64,000 nt of DNA from Bisporella sp. PMI_857. Lineage: Eukaryota; Ascomycota; Leotiomycetes; Helotiales; Helotiaceae. The notes beneath the pieces are model-generated. The model had not been told where the DNA came from. It saw only the letters and a program-made list of their open reading frames with translations, and ran no database searches. The DNA is taken from the NCBI GenBank assembly GCA_021307315.1, contig JAJSPD010000003.1, positions 558,001 through 622,000 of the forward strand. Direction: 5' to 3'. Shown in pieces: positions 12,940 to 24,586 of this stretch (the stretch's first letter is position 1; each line of letters opens with the position of its first letter). The position numbers and the translations under genes are program-made.

Positions 12940-13906
12940 TATGCTCTGGTTATGGGGTTGATGCGCGTGTGTGCGTGGACATCTTCTTCGAACTTCAAAG
13001 GAAGCTCCCTTGGCGGATGTTTGCGAACAGCATTCTTAAGCATCGACGGCAGATGCAGAAGCGGTTGACGTGGTATATTGGCTGGACTGACTAAGTAAGT
13101 GAGTACTTCGAAAGTGGTTGGGGGTGGTTTTTTAGTAATTGTTTGTGCGACGTGAAGATGGAAGGAAACGAGGCGAAGCCGCAGCACAACAGAAATTGGA
13201 GGTTTAACGTCAGAACACCCTTATCTGCTCAAACACCACTAAGACGCTGCTGAGTTCCGCTGAAGCCATGCGGGGGAAACAGGCCCGAACTGGGATGCCG
13301 TTGAGATGCTGTCCGGGGGGTTATTGGAACGCCATTGGGATCCCTCCGGGGGTTTCCACCGGCATCAACGGGGGTTCTTATTTGCCAAGTCCCCTGGAAC
13401 ATGTGAGTGCTCTGCTTGGGATGTTCTAGTGCTTACACAGGCTACTACTCATTGGCTGCTGCATGACTGAAGGCGATATTAGTCGGGCCCGCTTCATTGC
13501 GTATTAGGGTTAGCCCCTGGAAGCCGTCCCGGCTTGTGTTCAAGCCATTCCCCCCCCATCAACGACGGCAGATGGGCAAGCCCTCCGTTCACACACCAGC
13601 ACCAGTTTCATATCAGACTCTGGTCTGGATTTCTACTGGTGGATCCTCAGCTCAGGTGCCGTTGAAGAAACGGTTGATCAGTCAATAAAAGTATGGGCAG
13701 GCCTCGAATTTTCATGGCTCTTTTATGTTAAATATATCTACGGGCTGAAGGCCCCAAAGATGGGTATCGTATTGTACATGTACAGCCTTCGGCACGCATC
13801 GTCAATTTATCTCGTAGTCTGGCTGCTAAAAATTTCATCGCACCATCATCAATTGACCATGCTCTCGCTAAATTGCGCTTCATTAAATGCCATAGATTTT
13901 CGCGAC
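12940..13906. other. Promoter of the double regulator, no gene seen
   Basis: This lies between the start of the double regulator and the stop of the nucleoside transporter. A GC-rich patch at about 13,260-13,400 has several G or C runs and partly self-complementary segments. I see no coding potential. Confidence 0.4.
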
Positions 13907-15889
13907 TCACAAGGCAAACAACATTCCAGCTAGAGATGCGGACATGAAAGTGGCCAACGCACCGCATACACATGCAGAAACGGCCTCCTTTGCAAAGTCT
14001 CCTCGTCTCTCAGGCGAAAAAGAACCATAGATACCTAGCATAATAGCGATGGAGCCAATATTCGCAAATCCACAGATGCCATACACTGAAATGATCTGCG
14101 CTCGTTGAGAAAGGTCGGCATATGCAGCTCCGGTAGTGAGGGCTCCAAACGCAACGAACTCGTTCTGGATAGTCTTGATTCCCAACAGTTGCCCAACTTT
14201 GTATAACTCATCTCGTGGAACGCCCATAAGGAACGCAACAGGATAGAAGACATATCCGAAGATTTGCTCAATCGTCAAATTGGGGGCTTGGATGTACTTG
14301 AAGGTCCAGTGCAGAATACCGTTGGCAAGTGCCACCAAGGATATGATCACAAGAATATTTGCTAGAACCATACCAGCCACTTTGAGACCCAGCCATGCAC
14401 CATTGGCTAGAGCGTGTAGCACTCCAGTCTCTGTGTTGCCATCTTCCGGCTCCATATTGATGATCGAAATATGCGCCGTTGTCATAGGTTCTTCGGTCTC
14501 TGGTACCCGCATTTTGGAGATAACGATCGAGATCGGAATTGACATAAGACAGGACGAAATGACTGCTTGACCATTTGCACCCATACTACGTTGAGACGAA
14601 CGAGTTAGCGAAGGTACAACCTCAAGTTAGCATCCTGAACTTACTTGATGTATACAACCATGAGGGCTCCTGATATTGTTGCAAAGCCGCAAGTCATGAC
14701 TTGGTGGATCTCCGCCTGTGTCATATGGGGAATGAAGCCCTTTATTAGGATAGCAGCTTCACCCATCCCAAGAAATGGAGTAACAACTGCAACAACAGCC
14801 TCGACTCCTGAAATATTCAGCATCCAATAAAAGATGTATGAACACTTGGGAACAATCCATTGAATGAAGCCCTGTTCATGAGTATTTAGCTCAAGTCTTG
14901 TCACTGTAAGGTACGTAGTTACTTACTACATAGTACGCCATTTGCACTATTGCCGTGAAGAAGATGAAAACTGGAAGACTTCCAATGACAAACCAAAAAG
15001 ATTTGGATGTTGCTTCATCCGTAAGCCATGCCACCCCAACGTATGCGAAGGATAGGAATGTTGTCAAGGCTTTCGACAAAAACTGAAATATATCTTTCCC
15101 AAGGGTGGTACGGAGGACAAAGATAGCAATAATAAATTGCACCAGGATGCCCACAATCACTGAGCGCCAATTAATATGGCGTCTGTGTCTGCTCGTTATG
15201 TATAACCCCAGGAGGAAAACCAGATAGCCAAATAGACTGACAGCGCGATCCCTGCGTTTGTTGTATTCATTTTCGCCTGGCGCAAAAGCGCCAATGATAA
15301 CTGCAGCTAGGACGATGAAAGCGCCAACAGGTGTTCGAAACTTCTCGGGGACAATCTTTTCCATTTGTATAACAGTATGGCCCCAGACAAACCGAAATGG
15401 AATCAAGGCAAATCGTGCTGGGATGAAGAGCGTCACGATCCGAATTGTGATTGCGAGCCATAGCAAGAAAGGTTGAACCCAATTGTAGTAAACACGTCCA
15501 TCCTCCCCGTTTCTGTGATAAACCAAGCCCACTATCCACCAAGTTGTGACAAGCAACCAGCAGGATATGCAAATGACAAGCTTATTTGGCCGAATTCGTC
15601 TCCAGAGTTTCCGGAACGGACTGGATGTAGCATCAGACCGTTGGCCTTGTTCCAGATCTGGGTTGATATGGCTAGGCTTGCCCTGACTATCCAGATCATT
15701 GTTCGAATTGGTAGACTTCTTCTCAGAGAGATCAATTGGTGTGCTGGGTAACGAAGTGTTGGTGGCGCTCTTCGCTTTTATCTCTGGAGTTGCATTTTTC
15801 TCAAACACCGTTTCTTCCACCGGATTTCCGTATCGATCGTCATGCACAGTAATGGTGTGCGGCACCGAATGGGTTGGGGCCGTCGACAT
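13907..15889 (-). CDS. Concentrative nucleoside transporter (CNT family)
   Basis: Exons 15889-14927, 14871-14645 and 14585-13907 give 622 residues, with introns of 55 and 59 nt. An N-terminal hydrophilic tail of about 90 residues precedes about ten membrane segments. The central part contains the CNT core: a GxGE-like loop (FLGMGEAAILI), the segment MTCGFATISGALMVVYIN completed by the second splice, and the C-terminal region with FVAFGAL and CGFANIGSIAI. CNT proteins (human SLC28 relatives) are cation-coupled plasma-membrane importers of nucleosides. The gene is divergent from a nucleoside hydrolase across a 1.06 kb shared promoter, so imported nucleosides may be its role here. The ATG at 15889 is the first in frame and gives a complete family-length protein. 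Confidence 0.92.
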
Positions 15890-16950
15890 GATGACAGCCT
15901 GACCTTGGAAGCCTTAAATGGTTCCCAAAATTCGGGAGATGATGACAACGGTAGTCAGAAGTGTAGGGAACGTGAGGTTAATAAAGTTCAAAGGTAATGA
16001 GGCTTCCGCAAGCGACCGGGATTGGTGTAATTACTCAATATCGCGCGATAAGTGAACAACCTGGGAAAGGGAGAAAGGGGCTCCTGGTCATTGCTTAATG
16101 CAGTCGTGCTCAAGAGATTGTCAATTGATGGAAATTTAAAGCAATCGACAGCAATTGAATCAGAGAAGCAGATGAACTTGCATCACTGGCAGTCTGGTGT
16201 GCAGATTTCTGGGTTCAGGACGAGTTTTGAGCGTCTGAATTGCTGGTCCGCTGGCCAGTAGCAACGTAAGTCGAGGACGGATGCTGCACGCCCAATCATC
16301 CGATCTGCCTCTTTGGGACCGTCTCCCACGTTGTACTCGTCAAGTTTTGTGGAGGGGGGAAAGCAAAAGCAAACATCAAATATCGTTTACGGGGAAGCTA
16401 ATCCGTCTTGAGTAGCGGCGGATGTAAGCGTGGAGGGGGTTATGAATGGCGTACTGGCCTGTGCCCGGCTTTAGGCTTGAGTGAAAATAGGGGCATTGTA
16501 TAGGCCGTATAAATGCACGTATAGGTAGTATTCCAGGCGTTGATAGGCCGAGACAGTGGTCGCATCAACGCATAACCACACCACGCAACTAGTGGCGTTT
16601 TGTGTGTAGAAATGCCAGAGTACAAAGCTATGCAGAACATAATAATCCTCACCACCTTCCCAAGTCACACTTCGCAAACCGCCGCTGGAAAAGCCAGCTT
16701 CCTAGGCTTTGCGCGCCGAATGGTAATAATCGAGAGTCCAGCCCCGCTGCGGGGTGATATTCAGATCGATGGGAGACGGCGATAGCGCCTCAAGTCTACT
16801 TTTCCAAAACGACGAAAGCTTTAGGGGCCCTTACGTGAGCCCCAGGTCCACTCTTGTTATATCTACTTGACTGCGGCTTCCCTTTCACGATGGTCGTAGC
16901 TTTCTTTGGTGTCTATTCAGGGCTTACAGTTGGATTTTTGCCACTTGAAA
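15890..16950. promoter_or_regulatory. Shared divergent promoter of transporter and nucleoside hydrolase
   Basis: This 1.06 kb region separates the two start codons of a functionally matched pair, so it probably holds control sites for both. I found no clear operator. Only short meaningless frames occur. Confidence 0.45.
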
Positions 16951-18434
16951 ATGGCCCCTGAGAAGGTAATCATCGATACAGGTCGGTTGTTCTATCTAAA
17001 CTTCAAGACCAGATTACTGACGCAGATACATAGACCCGGGAGTCGATGACATTTTGGTCAGTACAATATATCAAGATCTTTGAGACTTCTGAGGCTTGCA
17101 GGGCATCATTGTGCCAATGCCTTCCAAAAAGCCGTACTGTCTTAAGCATAATTGATTCAGCGGCATTATTTTCTTATTTATACTTCGTCTCTCAATACTA
17201 CCGCTGTTTCATAACAAGCATCACTAACGTATGGCCTTTCATGTAGGCTATTGCGCTTGCTTTGAATCATCCAGAAAAGCTGGACGTTCTACTTTTTTCT
17301 GTAACGCACGGAAATGTAGGAGCGGTATCCTGCCTGAAGAACCTCGTAGCCCTACTCGGAGTGTTGGATGCTGAAAAGCTATTCCAAAAAAGTAACCGTT
17401 CTACGGGGAAACCACTCGTAGCCCTAGGTGCGGATAAGCCAATATCGAAGGAGCATGCACACGGTACACCTGACAACTCAAGGAGTTGGGAAGGTTTCCA
17501 TGGAATCGATGGTTTGAATGGTGTTCATTCCAAGGTGAGGCTCCCCACCATTTTTGACATAAGCACTCCAAGCAGAGTCTTCGTATCTGGAAGCTGACCG
17601 TTCTCGCAGTTGCCAGATCTAGTTTCTGCGGACTTTCGGGAATCATTCAATGCTGAGTCTGAACTTGCCAAAGCCTACAGCTACTTTCAACCTTCGTGCT
17701 TGCCAGCCCATCGAGAAATTCTCAATCAACTAAGATCGCATGAGCCAAAGACCATCACCATAGTAGCTATTGGACCTTGCACGAATCTAGCACTAGCAGT
17801 AGCCGAAGATGCTGTAACTTTTGCCCGTGTTAAGAAAATTATTATTATGGGTGGTGCAGTACGAGGGCCAGGCAATCAAACACCACGGTCTGAGTTTAAT
17901 ATTTATGCGGATCCTGATGCTGCGGCTGACATCTTTAACCTCACTTTAAGAAGTTTAGCACCCGAGCAACGAGTGGAGGTTGTTCTTGTCCCCCTGGATG
18001 TGACATGTAAACATGAACTCACTCAAGAAACGTGGGAAACGTTCTCGAAACCACTGGTCCAGTCCGGATCTCCCCTAGCGGTTTTCATAGATGGGATTCT
18101 TGATCGAACTTTTGAGAAGATGAGGAGCTTATTCAACAATGGAACTTTTGGATGTCATGACGCACTCACGATCCACTGTCTACTAGAACCCAGCCTTGTG
18201 AAATATGAGGATGGACTAGACATCCGGGTTGAGAGACATGGAGAGTGGACAAGAGGAGAAACAGTGCTTGACCAGCGACCATCAGTAATATGGAACGATA
18301 CCCTGGATGCAGTGATCCGCGATAATGGAGGTTGGGTCAGCGGTCTGGAGCGCAATAGCATTACGGTTTTGGCGTCATCTGGTGTAGATGGACCTGCCTA
18401 TGGTTTGAGGCTTTTAGAAGGCATATTTCTATGA
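16951..18434 (+). CDS. Inosine/uridine-preferring nucleoside hydrolase
   Basis: Exons 16951-16981, 17034-17056, 17247-17534 and 17610-18434 encode 388 residues. The first splice completes the family fingerprint DTDPGVDD (Asp9-Asp16), which binds the calcium ion and the ribose. Further hallmarks are the EFNIYADPDAA segment, the IIIMGGAV strand and a late GCHDAL segment holding the His-Asp pair. The enzyme hydrolyses the N-glycosidic bond of nucleosides, giving free base and ribose for salvage or as carbon and nitrogen source. The second exon is only 23 nt and intron 2 is 190 nt, but all phases agree. Its divergent neighbour is a nucleoside transporter, which supports joint function in nucleoside use. 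Confidence 0.93.
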
Positions 18435-21400
18435 TGTATATATTTTCTGTAGTATAAACGCTTCGGTATAGAAGTCCAGAGCATTTCTGGCATCCTCAGC
18501 CAGAAATGCTACCAACTGATATCACGGCCAGTTTAAAGTAAGATGCATATACAGAACCTTGAACGCACAACCCTCATGCAGCTACATTGCCAATAAAAAA
18601 GGAGGAAGTCTATTGTCACCTCCCAATTGCCAAATCGCCTCCAGCTTTATAAATTGTGATATTTGAAAATTACGGTACCGACAAAGTTGCCGAAATCTGT
18701 GCATGGAGGGCTGTGCCGACTGACCTTAATTGTGTCGCGATGCAGACCAACCAGCTAGGTATGGCATATCTTGGATAGTTGCATGTGGCGAACATTCATT
18801 CGAGAAGCAAGTTCCGCATTGACAGAGGCGTACGACATGTCAGGATTCTATGTCAAAAATGGCGCACACATAATCTCCTGTTTGGCTTTGTGTCCGCCTT
18901 GCCGCAAGTTGTTTCTCTCTTACCCGAGTAGCCAGTATAGCCAAAGGATGGTAATTAGAAAGAGGAAGGTTTACCCCTTGACTAAGAAAGGACCCTAAGA
19001 GGATAGATAAGATGTCGGCGTCCACGGATGGACGAGCATGTGAGCATGTTTCTGCTCACCGCTAAGATGGAACGCACGCCCAGATACATTATTATCTCAT
19101 CGTCCATGCTCGCGTAGAGTAAGCCGTCGTTGCAAGAAAGGATCGACCCGTGCACCCAGCAGCGTGGGTCGATTGGCAACCCGACGGCGGGGATAAAGTT
19201 TGGCTGGGACGGCTCTGAGCGAGGATCTTCACAGGAGTGGGGAATTAGCAGTTGTATCAAGCTTACAGGGTGGATACGTTCAGTATGCAGGCCCGTTTAT
19301 GCTGAGGCTCTTTCATGATCAATAAAAACACATAGCCGCCATAAATCTAAATGCCACACTGTCTCCCTCCGTGCCCTCTGGAAACACAAATATTCCGCGG
19401 AGCTAGGAAACCGGAATTGACGAGCAATGCAGCAATGCCCGCCCCATCAGAGGTACCTGAAGGATATTAGATTTAGTCGTCAATCAAAAGATTGCCTTTG
19501 TGTCCAAGCTGTGGTCAGCTTGATTAATACTGTTTATGGTATTCCCTGATGAACCATCGAATGGTTATAGTCGTAAGTGATAGACCAGGCAGAGAGAAGC
19601 CAGAAACAATACTCGAAGCACAACATTTTAAGGGTAAGAATTCTCCTGAAGCAATTTACATGATAATTTTGGTGAGCAGCAGCGAAACATCGGGACACCA
19701 CCTTCCCAGCCTTAGGCATTTTTATTCCGTGTGAGATACTTCGTATTAGCAGAGCGGATACGTTGATGGTGTGATATCTGCCGTAGGTAGGAGAGTGGAG
19801 TGAAAATTAAGCTTTAGCCTTGGCACCCGACAAACTCCTATCTGCTGCCGATAAAATGGGAACATAATTACGGGTCAAAGCATGCAGCCAACGACATCGA
19901 CGAGGGTGAGGCTTCCCTCACCTCGTGAAACACCAAGATTAGCACATAATAGTACCTCGACATGCCTGGATCGCAATACATTCGAAACAGATCTTCTGCA
20001 TCCAGAGTAGATGTGAATCATGGAGCCTATTTCCAATGCTCGTATAAGTCGATCTTATCTGGGAGCATGCTGGTTTTGTCTCAGGAAGAAAAGGAGAATA
20101 CTTCGTACATTCTCTCAGGTGGTACACTTCTGGTTGCACAGAACCTTAGTGCTTTTGGTGCTATGCATCGGATACATTGCTCTCCTTAGCTCTCCTTTTA
20201 GGAACTTACGAATGATCTCCAAGAATTCGGTCCGGGGACATACCACTTCCTTCACTGGGTTGAATTTCTCCTGAGGTTGAAATATTGTATACATGGGCCA
20301 CTACCTCATGGCCACGAGTGTTTTAGCCTGAGGAATGCTGGAGGAAGAACAAGCACACTCATATCAGAAGACTTCCTTGCCGCATTAGACATCATTGAGA
20401 GACACAACAAGAGTGTCAGAAAAAGCATCTCTCCTATACTGTCGGCCCGAGGTGGACTTGGCCATCCACCCGAAACTTGCAACCATGCATTTGAGCGAGC
20501 CTTACCAAGCCACCCCAGTGGCTTTAATCGGTTTCGAATTTCCAGTTGAGTACATATCTAGCTCTGATTTACGCGCACCAGCAGTATTATCGTCGTTGCC
20601 GAGCCCTTCCTAAAGGAGAACATATAAGTATTCGTAACTCTAAAATATTGGACCCCGGATCTACCTACAGTTGTGTTGTATCTCCCTCACCACCAAACTT
20701 TCGATCGCATGACGATTCTTGGATCTTCGGCGTACAAGAAGGTTGGCTAATTTACCTAGATAACTGGATGGCCTTTCGACTACCATTAGATCCTGTCCGA
20801 ACATCTGGCTCATCTTTCCTCCCATTCAAATAGTCTTGCCCACGTGGCCAAAGTAGGCGGTCACAAGGCCAATTTCCTCCGGATCGGCAAATATTTAGAA
20901 GGCGGAATTATCTACAAGATAACCCGATCTGGCCTACTTTAGGCTAGCATTTTACTGCACCCTGGCTTTCCATTAAAAGGATGTCAAGGCCGACGTGATT
21001 CTTGAACTCAGTCTCTTTGTGCTATCACCTGTGCGAGCTGCATGGTCTGAATCGAAGAAGAAGTGCTTGCATTTTAGCTTCTCTTGTTAGTAAGTGTCAG
21101 CATATACTACTGAACTTGTACGAGTAGGAAAACTGGGGGACGAAAAGGATTGGGGGAATATTCAATTTCAGGATTGGCATAATAAATCACAGAGAAGTAA
21201 ATGAAAGAGAGATTGTTTGAAGTCAAATTCTATTGAATTCTATCAAGAAAGCCTTTTCTTGATGCCCTTTTTGATAAACCTTTTTTTAAAAAACTCCAGA
21301 AACTCCAGGCAATGCCGCTTTTTTTGTTAACAAAGGAAACCCAATCCGATCCCCAATCCCCAGCCAAAAGAGAAAAAAATATAAACCTAATTCCGAAAAT

Positions 21401-21440
21401 CGCACTGAAGTACAAGAATTCAGAAGACTGAATGAGACGC
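18435..21440. other. Gene-poor stretch with a possible decayed coding fragment
   Basis: No complete gene is visible in 3 kb. Between about 20,200 and 20,830 on the plus strand, three overlapping frames each read protein-like for 60-95 codons (for example around EDFLAALDIIERHNKSV and ATPVALIGFEF) and switch between frames without usable splice sites. This could be a degraded gene, but I do not recognise a family. The rest shows nothing. Confidence 0.3.
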
Positions 21441-21956
21441 TTAGTTGGCTTCCACAGCTGGCTTTGCAGCTGGCTTAGCATCTGGCTTAGCATCTGGCTT
21501 AGCATTTGGCTTTGGCTGAGCGGCACCGTTCTTTGGTGTAGCGCCGGTCGCCTTTTGGTCGCCGTTGATGGAGTCATACAATTCGGCGTTCTTAGTGGCG
21601 TCCAAGATGACACTGTTGCCATTGATGGTGATCTTGCCCTGGATCTTCTTTGGGTATTTCTTCTTGTAGGTGTTGATCTCGGTGATGCAGACATCAGGGA
21701 GCTTGTCGACCTTGACCTTGCCTTTTTGCATTGGCACAATGATTGGCTGGCTCGAAGGGTTATTTATGGTTCCAACGCAGCCCTTGAAGTTGGCAGCAAG
21801 ATCACGGCTCATCAGGCGTGTCTCGCCGCGTATCTCAACGAGGGATCGCTTGCCGGTCATCTTGTTGACGAGCATAGGAAGGGCTGCTTGCGACTCAACT
21901 GCGAACAGGAGAGCAGCGAAGACGGAGATGGCAGTAGTGGAAGTAAAGGAAACCAT
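21441..21956 (-). CDS. Small secreted protein with KPDA repeats
   Basis: This single-exon gene encodes 171 residues. Residues 1-24 form a typical signal peptide (SVFAALLFAV core, SQA-A cleavage). The mature part has only two cysteines (Cys60, Cys90), which could form one disulfide, followed by a basic Lys/Val/Ile-rich region. The last 30 residues are a Pro-Lys-Ala tail containing tandem KPDA/KPAA units, visible in the DNA as a 12-bp imperfect repeat near 21,470-21,515. I recognise no domain. A secreted, wall-associated or effector-like role is possible but is inference only. The 5' leader contains an AAC-rich (GTT on plus) microsatellite. Confidence 0.7.
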   Translation of the reverse strand: MVSFTSTTAISVFAALLFAVESQAALPMLVNKMTGKRSLVEIRGETRLMSRDLAANFKGCVGTINNPSSQPIIVPMQKGKVKVDKLPDVCITEINTYKKKYPKKIQGKITINGNSVILDATKNAELYDSINGDQKATGATPKNGAAQPKPNAKPDAKPDAKPAAKPAVEAN

Positions 21957-22032
21957 TTTTGCAATTTGCGTTTTGTTGGAGGAAAGAAGTGGTGGAGTAG
22001 AAAGTTGTTAGAAGAAGAATGTTAAGAAGTTT

Positions 22033-22063
<31 letters not shown>

Positions 22064-23358
22064 GATGATTGTGTGGATGATGAGAATAATTTTCTTGCAA
22101 GAAATCCGTACTCTCTATATACTTTTCTTCACTCATACAACGACTCCGCATTTTGCAACACTGCGTAGGATTGTATCGCAGCCATGGAGGATTAGAATAT
22201 GGTAGGATCAAGAATAACCAACGAAGCATGGCATGCTCACGAGAGGCTCAAATTAGAAGCTCGTCGGGCTCCGTGTTCACGTGTTTTAGGGCGAAGTCTT
22301 CCTTCAACACTGCCAGCCATGGTGTTTGAAACAGATCTGATTGAGGTTGGAGGTCAGCCAAGGCTGCTTAGATAATACAGGGGGAGGCTACATACCGAGC
22401 ATCGAGAATCCTTTAATCTGGGGGGAAGGAGCAAAAGACTAAATGAGGAAACCTATTTGGTGAGGTCTCACAAAGTGTGAGATCTGCCGGCATGAAGCAA
22501 CAATCATGCACGTCAAATTCGCAAAGTAGCAGTTAAAGTAGCCCCCAGCCTCATCCCATGCCAAGCCTGTATCTTCAAATATCATCCAATGACAGCCTCA
22601 CGCTCGCCATTGTGCTTTTAAGCTTAATCCTGCAATCCTAGAGCAGCTTCCGAGCCAATCACAACTCTCAACAATCTATTCTCCGAAATAAGCGAATAGG
22701 AGGAGGCTCATGAGAAAGTTGTAACATGGGGCTGTGAGGTGAGGCTTATTTTTAGCTTCGCACTCTATTCATACAGTATCAGTGGTTCTTCATCGCGAGA
22801 AGGCGAATCAATTCGAAGTCTGCTGTTGCCCGTGTTGAAGACTGTTGCAGACTTCCTCCTCCTTTCGCCTCACCCATAAAAACACAAATACAGTACATCA
22901 TCTCACAGCAACTATGCTAGAAGGATTATAAAGCCAAGCTTCAGGCCAAGGCGAATATCGACAACTTTCACGAGATATTGCATGATAGAAGAATTGATAT
23001 TGATCCTCTCTCAATGTGCAATTCTGCCAGGAACAATACGCGCCACCTCAGAAACAAGATGTAAGCAAATTGAGAAAGCAGACAAAAGCCGTATTTGAGG
23101 TTAAAAGGGCTAGGCTGGTAATTAGGTATGATATGATGGGTGTAACATTGCGAGTCAGAACTGTAAGTCAATCCTGATCTCCTGAAAAGGAATAAGTTTT
23201 TGCTGTCACCCGTTACAGCTTAAGATACCGGCGAGTTAAACCTTTGGAGCAAAGATAACGCTTCAACAATAGAATAGAGGCGCCTTTATAGAAAGAACCA
23301 ACTGTTCTTGCCGCGTAGAGAAACGGAAGATGCAGCAACTGAGCCTCTGCAAGCAGGT
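21957..23358. other. Promoter of the secreted protein and intergenic DNA
   Basis: It contains the (GTT)n microsatellite and otherwise only short frames. I see no domain, RNA gene or mobile element. Confidence 0.4.
22034..22062. repeat. (GTT)n microsatellite
   Basis: About ten tandem GTT units on the plus strand (AAC on the coding strand) lie some 75 nt upstream of the secreted-protein start, probably in its 5' leader. Confidence 0.9.
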
Positions 23359-24018
23359 TTATCTTGAGTGTGCCTCAATGTCTCTAGGGCAAGTTTCGAA
23401 AAACTCCACTTGAAATTCAAAATGTTTCCAGTTCTCCCGATTTATCCCTTTGTATTGTATTTCTTGTACAACACCGAAACCTGAAATGTAGAAGTCCTCC
23501 TCTGTCTCTTCTAGGCCTAGATTCTTCATCAGTCCCCTCATCGGTGTGTTTGCCCTCATGGTACCAGCGCCTATACTTGTAACGCTCACGTCGCTGCTCA
23601 ATCTTAGCAAGAGCTTCATGGTCAATGTTCCTATTCCACATCCCCTGGCATCTGGAACGAGCATGCATCCGATATTCCTTCATTCTCCCCTTCCCATTAT
23701 GCCTCCGGAACCCACCGTGTGATCATCAAGTTTGACTATGAAATGGAGTGCATGATGTTTTTGTGCGGAATCACAGTAACTCTGAAGCAGACTACGTTTG
23801 TCGGCAATATATGTTTCTGCATCGTGAACTCGATTCTGGAGCGAGGAAGCTGCAAATGGATTGTTCTGCGGATCAGCGTTTAATTCTAGGCTGTCATTGA
23901 AAAATTTCGGTGAGCAGCGGTAAAACTTGAGGCTCGGATAGGTGGGAACAGTAATGACCCAATCATTGGTGAATAGTCTGGTAGATTCGTAGGAGGACGA
24001 CGAAGAAAGCATTGCCAT
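23359..24018 (-). pseudogene. GNAT N-acetyltransferase interrupted by one in-frame TGA
   Basis: Two consecutive minus-strand frames (24018-23680 and 23679-23359) are in the same phase and are separated only by a TGA at 23682-23680. Together they would give about 219 residues of GNAT fold. The first part has an N-terminal strand-helix region (LHFIVKLDDHTVGSGGI). The second has the acetyl-CoA pyrophosphate loop ARGCGIGT and a MRANTPMRGLMKNLGL helix typical of the family. The stop lies between beta strand 4 and the cofactor loop, so a protein ending there would be inactive. No intron of plausible size removes it. A CGA-to-TGA change, as in repeat-induced or ordinary C-to-T mutation, would explain it, but a sequencing error cannot be excluded. 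Confidence 0.75.
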
Positions 24019-24586
24019 TTTCGTATTTAGACGACTTCCAAGGAGCAGATGCCAACACCAGTCTTGATACCCAAGCAGTCAGTGATCACACTGTGTTTTG
24101 ACAACCAGGAGCGAAAAATGGCAGAGGAAAAATAGGCACAGAAGTAGCACTTGACAACAGGATGTAGGCTATGAATGGTGCAGGGTGGGTTTGGATTGAG
24201 ACAAGAACTAGTCTAGTTTGTGATGGAGTAGGTCAATGAATCATTGTGGACACATTTTAGGCACGGCCTTTGCCGTAGGTGCCGCTTTCCCCAGAGTCCA
24301 GATAAATAGGGCCAAGGGCCAAGCGTTTAGCGATCTGCACAAGGATTGAGGAGAAAATCCAGGCGCTGAATTATAGCACTCTGTACTGTGTAGTGTGAGC
24401 TTGAATCGAAGTGAGTACTCAGAGTCCTCTGGTTACCCCAACAATCATTCGCCCTATTATTTACTGAGCGCCCTGTTGACAGTATTATGCCTGTCGTCTC
24501 GTTTTGACTGTGCGGTACAGACAGATGCAGGGTTACTATTTCAACGAGTCGGGTCGGTACTTGAGTGTGGCACACGACAGAGCAAA
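24019..24586. other. Divergent promoter region
   Basis: This separates the GNAT remnant and the Gag1-like gene, which are transcribed away from each other. An open frame runs upstream of the Gag1-like ATG but has no ATG of its own. Nothing else is visible. Confidence 0.4.

Noticed and set aside
24395..24586. N-terminal extension of the Gag1-like protein
   Set aside because: The frame is open but begins with GTG; the first ATG is at 24587.
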